This document shows positions 1-5,161 of a stretch of DNA of 5,161 bases, piece by piece. Positions within the stretch are counted from its first letter, which is position 1; the number at the start of each line of letters is the position of its first letter. The translations under genes were made by a program, and so were the position numbers. The stretch is from Bifidobacterium breve (lineage in GTDB: Bacteria; Actinomycetota; Acidimicrobiia; Acidimicrobiales; Ilumatobacteraceae), in assembly GCA_943325435.2 (NCBI GenBank), contig CALPPK020000131.1:1-5161 (forward strand), written 5' to 3'. The notes under the pieces are model-generated. The model did no database searches, was not told the DNA's origin, and saw only the letters and a program-made list of their open reading frames with translations.

Positions 1-1255
1 GATCTGCGATGTGTGGCACCAATGAATAGTGAGCAGACACTTCATCGTCTGAACCAATTCGCTTTATAGCGGCTTTCCAACCGTCGACCATTGGGCTGTA
101 TGAACCCCATGAGATGGTATTGAATTTTTTGCCGTACGGAGAGTTGCCCCAGTTACGTGCAGTCCAGACGGAAGAACAAAGAACAGCTACCAATGAGAGC
201 TGGAAGATCAACTTGTTGTGGCGACGCAGAAAAGCAGCACCGTCAATCGCAGCCAAGACGGCCGCAATGATCGGCAGAACTTGATAGTGGTACATCATCG
301 ACCACGTGAAATCTGCGGTGGTCAAGATATTGATAAAGAACTGAGGTATTCCAATTATCAAAGTCAAAGGCGACAACAATGAGGCCCAGGCAAGTGGTGC
401 TGTGATTTGGTTTGCATATGACAACGCATTGTTGTCAGACAGTCGATTGATAAATCGAGACGGGTGCATGAGGGAATTCTTTGCAACTTCAAATGGAGTC
501 GTACCGAGGTTGCCGTATAGGGCACCGTACGCACTGAGATCTCCCGAAAGAGTAGGTACTAGGAAAACTCCGATGACAAGGAAGTAAACAGCGCCACCTA
601 GTACAAGTTTGAAACCAAGACGACGCTGATTGCGAAACATCAGAATTACACCGATGCCGATTACCGCGAGCGAGAGGTCTTCTTTCCAGAGAACTGCAAC
701 CAATAACCAGAACATCGCGAGTGAACTTCTTTGAAAACGACCGCGCGCCTTATCCGAAGCAGTGATTGCATAGAAATAACCGAGAAAAAGAAACGGTGCC
801 CCCATCACTTCTGGATGGAACGTTTCCCATGCCAAAAAACCGGTAGTTGGGAGAGACAGCCAGGAGAAACTGAAGATAAGCGCTGCGGTATGGCTGTTCA
901 GTTTGTAATGCGCAATTTTGAAGATTACGAGCGCGCTAGAACCAAGAGCAATGACTTGCAATACGTTCCAAAGATTTGGTCCACCGCCCAACCACTGAAG
1001 CGGGACAAGGAGGTAATACATGAATTCCGCATGATGTCCGAATACTGGCAAACCACATACCGTGTTGAAAAACTTGCCTTGGGACAAAAGCCAAATTGAT
1101 TGACTGTGTATACCGAGATCAAAATCGTACGTAGTGAAATTGTTTTGTCGTGAAATTACAAGCTGTGAGTAACGAATAATCCACAGAAGCGTCGCCAGCA
1201 AAAGTATTTGTTCTGCCCAATGACGTTTGTAAAAGTTTTGAGCCAGATTTTTCAT
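1..1255 (-). CDS. DUF2079 family polytopic membrane protein, C-terminus cut off by window edge
   Basis: The reading frame is open from the ATG at 1255 to the left edge, giving 418 codons with no stop, so the C-terminus lies outside the window. The protein is strongly hydrophobic, with likely membrane spans near residues 15-35, 97-114, 122-142, 150-166, 178-208, 216-236, 288-310, 324-343 and 349-365. DUF2079-type landmarks appear in order: YDFDLGIHSQSIW (43-55), GHH (73-75), FHPEV (146-150), KEDLSL (191-196) and YHYQVLPII (322-330). A SAHYSLVPHIAD stretch (407-418) runs into the edge. From family knowledge, DUF2079 proteins resemble GT-C glycosyltransferases, which take sugars from polyprenyl-phosphate carriers outside the membrane, but their substrates are unknown. 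The start codon overlaps the stop of the upstream glycosyltransferase-methyltransferase gene as ATGA. There is no good Shine-Dalgarno site (only AGG two bases away), which points to translational coupling. I am confident of the family; the enzymatic role is inference. Confidence 0.87.
   Translation of the reverse strand, partial: MKNLAQNFYKRHWAEQILLLATLLWIIRYSQLVISRQNNFTTYDFDLGIHSQSIWLLSQGKFFNTVCGLPVFGHHAEFMYYLLVPLQWLGGGPNLWNVLQVIALGSSALVIFKIAHYKLNSHTAALIFSFSWLSLPTTGFLAWETFHPEVMGAPFLFLGYFYAITASDKARGRFQRSSLAMFWLLVAVLWKEDLSLAVIGIGVILMFRNQRRLGFKLVLGGAVYFLVIGVFLVPTLSGDLSAYGALYGNLGTTPFEVAKNSLMHPSRFINRLSDNNALSYANQITAPLAWASLLSPLTLIIGIPQFFINILTTADFTWSMMYHYQVLPIIAAVLAAIDGAAFLRRHNKLIFQLSLVAVLCSSVWTARNWGNSPYGKKFNTISWGSYSPMVDGWKAAIKRIGSDDEVSAHYSLVPHIAD
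1252..1255 (-). other. ATGA stop-start overlap (translational coupling junction)
   Basis: On the minus strand the TGA stop of the glycosyltransferase-methyltransferase gene (1254-1252) shares two bases with the ATG of the DUF2079 gene (1255-1253). The downstream gene has no convincing ribosome binding site of its own, so its translation probably relies on ribosomes finishing the upstream gene. This ties the levels of the two proteins together. Confidence 0.85.
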
Positions 1256-2682
1256 GGCCTAAGTTCGTACAACATCTGGTACGCGAATAACTGAGGACGA
1301 ATCTTGATAAGGAACGCATCAATCATCTGAATAGGTCGCAAGATGGCAGGCACCTTCTCCCCATTCCCGCCACGCAGAACCACCTCAAGTGGTAATCCGG
1401 TGTAACCAATTCGCTTCACCGTATAACCGGCTGCAAGTGCAGTGCGTTCGAAACTACGTCGAGTAAAGAAACGAACATGAGTGCTGTCGAGAATTCCGCG
1501 AGAGTCATAATCAAAAAGTCCAAGGATTGTTCGTACTCGCGGGTACCAGTGGCCGAAGTTGGGAATGCTGGCAACCACCACACCGCCCCGATTCAAACGT
1601 GTTGCTAGTTCTTTTAGTAACTCTTCAGGTTCGCGGACATGTTCAAGCACGTCGGCGCAGACCACAATGTCAATTGCCGATGGAAGTTCTGACGGTAAAC
1701 CTTGGTCCAGATTGCCAACAATGAATTTGTCTACATTGTCTGCGACGCCCGACGCTTGGTGAATATCAACGCCAATAACTGTGTGACCGAATTGGCGAAA
1801 TTCAGATGACAGTTTTCCATCGGAACACCCGAGATCTACAAGAAGGCCTGCAGGTCTTTTTGCTATGTGAGACAGCAATTTCCCATGGGACGAATTGTCA
1901 TCCGTCTTTCGTTCGTAGACATCTATGTCATTTGTTCTCTTATGTGAGTTGCGACCGAACCCCATCATGTGGAAACGGTATTTCAGCGCATGAACCATAA
2001 TTTGACGCGCATAGGTAACACCATCCACATAACAGATCTCGTCGCCGTAATACGTGGGAATAGGGACTTCAACAATTTTTGCGTTTCGCCCGAGTAATTG
2101 AAGAATGATTTGAGTGTCAAAATCAAAACCATCTGAGTTGTGATTGAGTGGCAAAGTTTTCAGTGTTGATACTCGATACGCGCGATAGCCACTATGCCAT
2201 TCTGATAATTCGGCCCCAGCTAACAAATTTTCACACTTGGTGAGAATTTTGTTTCCATAATATTTGTACAGCGGCATGCCACCTTGGCGTGCTGCACCTT
2301 TGGACATCATTCGTGATCCGAAGACAGCGTCAACATCAGAATCATTAAATGGCTCAATCATTTCATTGAGTATTTCTGGAGCGTATTGGCCGTCACCATG
2401 AAGCATCACAACAATGTCGGCACCATCATCGAATGCAATCTGGTAGCCAGTCTTTTGGTTGCCGCCGTACCCCTGGTTAGTCGGATTCCGAACTACAAGA
2501 ATTGGGAGTTGTGTATTGCTATGGCGGTATTCAAGCGCCTTGTTGTACGTGTCGTCAGTGGAGGAGTCATCGCAGATAATGACCGATGAGATTCTCTTGA
2601 CCATGTCTGGTTGAATTCGATCAAGAACTGACCGAAGAGTCTTTTCTGCGTTGTACGCAACAACGACTATCGCAATCTTCAT
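1252..2682 (-). CDS. Bifunctional family 2 glycosyltransferase / class I SAM-dependent methyltransferase
   Basis: This is a 476-residue soluble protein with two enzyme domains. Residues 1-240 form a GT-A fold of the dolichyl-phosphate-mannose-synthase-like type. It shows IVVVAYNAEKTL at the start, the nucleotide-binding CDDSSTDD (37-44), a HGDGQY metal-binding DxD-like motif (95-100), SGYRAYR (164-170), DFDTQI (187-192) and EVPIPTYY (205-212). After a polar linker (about 241-265), residues 275-430 form a Rossmann methyltransferase. Motif I is LVDLGCSDG (281-289), the acidic residue that should bind the SAM ribose is D306, CADVLEHV lies at 342-349, and SIPNFGHWYPR (372-382) and STHVRFFT (400-407) resemble Methyltransf_23/MetW-like enzymes. 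The expected reaction is transfer of a nucleotide-activated sugar, probably to polyprenyl phosphate, plus methylation of the sugar or a related intermediate; the exact substrates cannot be read from sequence. The ATG at 2682 begins directly at the MKIAIVVVAYN strand and has no clear Shine-Dalgarno site. The gene follows the hisD-like stop by 8 bases and overlaps the DUF2079 gene by 4. No frameshift is seen between the domains, so the fusion looks genuine. Confidence 0.9.
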   Translation of the reverse strand: MKIAIVVVAYNAEKTLRSVLDRIQPDMVKRISSVIICDDSSTDDTYNKALEYRHSNTQLPILVVRNPTNQGYGGNQKTGYQIAFDDGADIVVMLHGDGQYAPEILNEMIEPFNDSDVDAVFGSRMMSKGAARQGGMPLYKYYGNKILTKCENLLAGAELSEWHSGYRAYRVSTLKTLPLNHNSDGFDFDTQIILQLLGRNAKIVEVPIPTYYGDEICYVDGVTYARQIMVHALKYRFHMMGFGRNSHKRTNDIDVYERKTDDNSSHGKLLSHIAKRPAGLLVDLGCSDGKLSSEFRQFGHTVIGVDIHQASGVADNVDKFIVGNLDQGLPSELPSAIDIVVCADVLEHVREPEELLKELATRLNRGGVVVASIPNFGHWYPRVRTILGLFDYDSRGILDSTHVRFFTRRSFERTALAAGYTVKRIGYTGLPLEVVLRGGNGEKVPAILRPIQMIDAFLIKIRPQLFAYQMLYELRP

Positions 2683-2690
2683 GTCGATTG

Positions 2691-4022
2691 CTACTTTGAT
2701 TGAAAGCGACGACGAATTGCGTTGCCGTGTGCGGGGAAACCTTCGTGGTCTGCAAAAGCAATGATGTTGTCTGCCATGCGACGCAGAGCTGGTTCATTTG
2801 CTTGAGCAACTGCTGTGCGCTTTAAGAATGCTTCAACAGTGATACCAGAAGAAACGTGTGCGAATCCACTAGTTGGCAGTGATGCTGGTGCACCAATAAT
2901 GAAGTTGCCAGCACTAAATGGTGTGTGTTGCCCAATCAAGATCTCGCCAGCATTGACAATTGCATCAACAACGCGCTCTTCGTACTGTGCGTCAACAGCT
3001 ATTTGACAATGTTCAGGTGCGTACATGTTGACCACCTCAACAGCTTCGTTCAATGTGGAAACAAGTACGGCACCACCGTTAGGTCCAAGTGATGCGCGGC
3101 ATGCTTCAGCGCGAACATCGGGAAGATCTGCGAGTTGAATTTGTAGTTCTGCTTCAACAGCGTCGATTAGTTCTTCAGAAGTAGCGACAAGCACAACAGA
3201 AGAGTCGGTGCCGTGTTCGGCCTCTATAAGAAGGTCAGATGCAACCTTGCCAACGTGCGCGGTGTGGTCTGCAACAACAAGGCTTTCGGTGGGGCCGAGC
3301 AGCATCATGGTGGCTAGGCCATGGCGCTGCATTTCTACCTGAGCCAAAGTGACAGCAGGGCTGCCAGGCCCGACAACTTTTCGAACGCGGGGAATTGTCT
3401 CGGTGCCGAAACCGAGAGCCGCAATTCCCGCAGGGCCATTGATGCGAAAAACATTGGTGATGCCAAGCAGGCGACACACCACTAATACAGCGGGGTCAAC
3501 TGCGCCGTTTCCGCCCGGAATAGGGGGAACCACCAAGACGATGTTTTGTACCCCGGCAACAACAGCGGGGACACCAAGCTGACATGCAACTGATGGATAA
3601 CTGGCTTTGCCACTTGGTACGAACAGGCCGACGCTGGAGATCGGAGTGATCTTCTCGCCGGCGATGAGCCCATTTTCCAGCTCCATTTGCCAGTCGCTCG
3701 ACCGTTCGCGCAGCTCTTCGTTGAAGGCGCGTAAGTGAGAGATGGCATCGATAATGGCATTCTCGACGGCGGGGTCGATACGGGCATCGGCAATCTCTTG
3801 CGCTGAAACCCGTAATTGGCTGGGAGCCAGAGTGATGCCATCGAATTTCTGGAGTGCGTCGCATACAGCCTGGTCGCCGCGCAATCGGACATCTTCAATC
3901 AATTCGCCAATGGACGAGCGCAGACCAGCGTCGAAGATGTCGTTGAGGCCGCGGTGGCACAGCGCCCCCCTGTCGGCAGTGGTCATGGACGACCATGTCT
4001 GGCGGCGAAGGATTGCGGTCAC
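2691..4022 (-). CDS. Histidinol dehydrogenase family protein with altered active site (HisD-like)
   Basis: This is a 443-residue protein that aligns along its whole length with HisD (E. coli enzyme 434 residues), the NAD- and zinc-dependent enzyme that oxidises histidinol to histidine. Family landmarks are GLFVPSG (132-138), AALGFGTETIPRV (201-213), VVGPGSP (216-222), GPTESLVVAD (243-252), EAEH (267-270), YAPEH (334-338), GQHTPFSAGN (364-373), LPTSGFAHVSSG (382-393) and EGFPAH (427-432). The catalytic Glu-His pair (E337, H338; E. coli E326/H327) and the ligand H270 and H432 equivalents are kept. However, Q259 is replaced by E267, D360 by N373, H367 by A380 and S237 by T245. The E. coli numbers are from memory of the known structure. 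The GTG at 4022 is chosen because the family-like N-terminus (TAILRRQTW) begins there and an AGGTAG lies 10 bases upstream; the frame stays open back to a TTG at 4079. No other his genes are visible. It may be a true HisD or, as I think more likely, a paralogous dehydrogenase for another amino alcohol or hydroxy acid. Confidence 0.85.
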   Translation of the reverse strand: MTAILRRQTWSSMTTADRGALCHRGLNDIFDAGLRSSIGELIEDVRLRGDQAVCDALQKFDGITLAPSQLRVSAQEIADARIDPAVENAIIDAISHLRAFNEELRERSSDWQMELENGLIAGEKITPISSVGLFVPSGKASYPSVACQLGVPAVVAGVQNIVLVVPPIPGGNGAVDPAVLVVCRLLGITNVFRINGPAGIAALGFGTETIPRVRKVVGPGSPAVTLAQVEMQRHGLATMMLLGPTESLVVADHTAHVGKVASDLLIEAEHGTDSSVVLVATSEELIDAVEAELQIQLADLPDVRAEACRASLGPNGGAVLVSTLNEAVEVVNMYAPEHCQIAVDAQYEERVVDAIVNAGEILIGQHTPFSAGNFIIGAPASLPTSGFAHVSSGITVEAFLKRTAVAQANEPALRRMADNIIAFADHEGFPAHGNAIRRRFQSK

Positions 4023-4032
4023 ATAGAGAAAT

Positions 4033-4038
4033 CTACCT
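4033..4038 (-). promoter_or_regulatory. Possible ribosome binding site for the hisD-like gene
   Basis: On the minus strand an AGGTAG stands 10 bases before the GTG at 4022. The match to the Shine-Dalgarno consensus is moderate and the spacing slightly long. It favours this start over the TTG at 4079, which has only AT-rich sequence in front of it. Confidence 0.4.
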
Positions 4039-4040
4039 GC

Positions 4041-4072
4041 GGGCGATGAAAGGGAGCGGATGAGTTTCGCCC
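4041..4072. repeat. Short inverted repeat in the divergent spacer
   Basis: GGGCGA at 4041-4046 is the perfect reverse complement of TCGCCC at 4067-4072, with 20 bases between the arms. It lies in the shared upstream region of the hisD-like gene and purA, where a regulator could bind. Six-base arms can easily arise by chance, so this is only a candidate operator. Confidence 0.25.
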
Positions 4073-4100
4073 ATACCAAGTAGAGTTAATTCACGTTCCG

Positions 4101-4109
4101 AAGGAGGAG
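4101..4109 (+). promoter_or_regulatory. Strong ribosome binding site of purA
   Basis: AAGGAGGAG contains the full AGGAGG Shine-Dalgarno core (4102-4107), seven bases before the ATG at 4115. It fixes the purA start and suggests efficient translation, in contrast to the weak sites of the three minus-strand genes. Confidence 0.88.
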
Positions 4110-4114
4110 CGTGT

Positions 4115-5161
4115 ATGAGCGTCACCGTTGTTGTAGGTACCCAGTGGGGTGACGAGGGCAAAGCCAAAGTTATTGACCTCCTCGCCGCTTCTCATCAGAT
4201 CGTTGCTCGCTACCAAGGCGGCCACAATGCCGGCCACACCGTCGTAATTGGTGATCAAAAGTACGCCCTGCAACTGACTCCAAGTGGCGTTTTTTACGAC
4301 ACCGTGACCCCGGTTATTGGAAACGGCGTTGTTGTTGACTTGCCAACTTTGTTTAAAGAAATTGACGCTCTTGAATCGCGTGGAATCTCTACTGCTCGCT
4401 TAAAAGTTTCAAGTCTTGCGCATCTGATTTTCCCGTGGCACCAAGCAATGGACGCAGCTCTCGAAGCAGCTCGTGGCGACGGAAAGATTGGCACAACATT
4501 GAAGGGCATCGGACCTGCATATGTTGACAAGGTCAAGCGTGCAGGTATTCGTGTCGGGGAAGTTCTGGACGTTAAGAGTTTTGAAAACCGTGTACGCGAG
4601 CGTGCCATTGCTGCACGTCGTGAAGTAAGCGATGTTGGTGGCGACACCTTTGATGTGGAAGAAGTTGTTTCAGCGTTTGTCGCGTATGCCGCACGTCTTG
4701 CTCCGTATGTTGCAGACACTGTGAACTTATTGCATGATGCTCGTGAGCGCGGAGAAAACATTTTGTTGGAAGGCGCACAAGCAACGTTCCTTGATATTGA
4801 TCACGGCACGTACCCATACGTGACTTCATCCAACCCCATTTCTGGTGGTGCAGCAGTTGGAAGTGGACTTGGGGGACGCCACATTGATCGAATTGTCGGA
4901 ATAACTAAGGCATACACAACACGCGTAGGCATGGGCCCGTTCCCTTCAGAGCTCACCGATGCGCTTGGTGAAGCACTTGTAGATATTGGTCGTGAATACG
5001 GAACTGTTACCGGCCGTCGCCGTCGCACTGGCTGGCTTGACACTGTGATGTTGCGTCATGCCACGCGTGTGAACTCTTTGACTGAAATTGCACTGACAAA
5101 GCTTGATGTTTTGGATACTTTCGATGAAGTGAAGGTGTGCACTGGGTACAGCATGAACGGA
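4115..5161 (+). CDS. purA: Adenylosuccinate synthetase, C-terminus cut off by window edge
   Basis: PurA joins IMP and aspartate with GTP hydrolysis to form adenylosuccinate, the first committed step from IMP to AMP, in the cytoplasm. The 349 codons present are about four fifths of the usual length of roughly 430. The ATG follows a strong Shine-Dalgarno site, and the protein opens directly with the family N-terminus. Visible motifs are [11 protein letters not shown] (8-18) with the catalytic D13 and K16, GGHNAGHT (35-42) with the catalytic H41, [11 protein letters not shown] (126-136), R143 in [22 protein letters not shown] (219-234), [10 protein letters not shown] (268-277), GRRRRTGW (300-307) and LTKLDVLD (327-334), part of the GTP-binding site. 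One departure is alanine at position 17, where E. coli and most homologues have glycine (GKGK). All recognised catalytic residues are present, so the enzyme should be active. It is transcribed away from the other three genes and appears functionally unrelated to them. Confidence 0.97.
   Translation, partial: MSVTVVVGTQWGDEGKAKVIDLLAASHQIVARYQGGHNAGHTVVIGDQKYALQLTPSGVFYDTVTPVIGNGVVVDLPTLFKEIDALESRGISTARLKVSSLAHLIFPWHQAMDAALEAARGDGKIGTTLKGIGPAYVDKVKRAGIRVGEVLDVKSFENRVRERAIAARREVSDVGGDTFDVEEVVSAFVAYAARLAPYVADTVNLLHDARERGENILLEGAQATFLDIDHGTYPYVTSSNPISGGAAVGSGLGGRHIDRIVGITKAYTTRVGMGPFPSELTDALGEALVDIGREYGTVTGRRRRTGWLDTVMLRHATRVNSLTEIALTKLDVLDTFDEVKVCTGYSMNG

Larger units (their letters stand above)
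4023..4114. promoter_or_regulatory. Divergent intergenic region that should carry promoters for both units
   Basis: These 92 bases are the only spacer in the window and separate two genes transcribed away from each other, so both promoters should lie here or just inside the coding sequences. A TAGAGT at 4081-4086 matches four of six bases of a -10 box for purA, but I see no good -35 partner. On the other strand TATGGG (4074-4069) preceded by TGG is a poor extended -10 candidate for the hisD-like gene. The call rests on gene layout, not on clear boxes, and no riboswitch-like structure was recognised. Confidence 0.5.

Noticed and set aside
731..1099. Plus-strand open frame of 122 codons
   Set aside because: It lies opposite the DUF2079 gene, whose membrane-protein frame is continuous and has recognisable motifs. 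The opposing translation has no family features.
1486..1920. Possibility that the methyltransferase part is a separate gene
   Set aside because: The frame runs without stop or shift from the glycosyltransferase domain into it. No start with a ribosome binding site was seen at the linker, and such fusions are a known architecture.
3482..3898. Two other minus-strand open frames of 138 and 122 codons inside the HisD-like gene
   Set aside because: They are alternative frames of a GC-richer coding stretch, are rich in Arg, Ser and Pro, and show no domain. The HisD frame explains the region.
4023..4079. N-terminal extension of the HisD-like protein from a TTG at 4079
   Set aside because: The frame is open, but TTG is a rare start, no Shine-Dalgarno site precedes it, and the added 19 residues do not look like the family. 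The GTG at 4022 has a better site and a family-like N-terminus.
4294..4761. Minus-strand open frame of 155 codons opposite purA
   Set aside because: Its composition (Ser, Arg, Ala, Thr) is typical of the antisense of a coding gene, and purA on the plus strand is unmistakable.

Overview
The window looks like a piece of a bacterial chromosome of moderate GC content. Hand counts of sampled 60-base blocks run from about 42 to 63 percent. It is packed with protein genes and has almost no spacer. The protein sequences (an actinobacterial-looking PurA with EGAQAT and [10 protein letters not shown] motifs, and a HisD-like protein with the opening ILRRQTW...RGLNDIFD) make me lean towards an actinobacterium, perhaps an aquatic acidimicrobial lineage. 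That placement is an inference from memory and is weak. I see no RNA genes, insertion sequences, CRISPR arrays or phage genes.

Layout: four genes in two divergent units around a spacer of about 90 bases near 4023-4114. To the right, on the plus strand, purA (adenylosuccinate synthetase) begins at 4115 behind a strong Shine-Dalgarno site and runs off the right edge. To the left, on the minus strand, three genes lie head to tail: a divergent histidinol dehydrogenase homologue (2691-4022), a two-domain protein joining a family 2 glycosyltransferase to a SAM-dependent methyltransferase (1252-2682), and a DUF2079 multi-span membrane protein (1255 to beyond the left edge). The gaps are 8 bases and then a 4-base ATGA overlap, so the three are probably one transcript, and the last two are probably translationally coupled.

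How they may work together: DUF2079 proteins are GT-C-like membrane proteins, and the glycosyltransferase domain is of the polyprenyl-phosphate sugar synthase type. The two overlapping genes therefore suggest a cell-surface glycosylation step in which a lipid-linked sugar is made on the cytoplasmic side and used by the membrane protein, with a methylation step attached. The role of the HisD-like enzyme in this unit is unclear. Compared with E. coli HisD it keeps the catalytic Glu-His pair but has changed two of the four zinc ligands and a substrate histidine, so it may not act on histidinol. purA is ordinary purine metabolism and only shares the intergenic region.

No stretch longer than 300 bases lacks a gene. 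The only non-coding region of any size is the divergent spacer.
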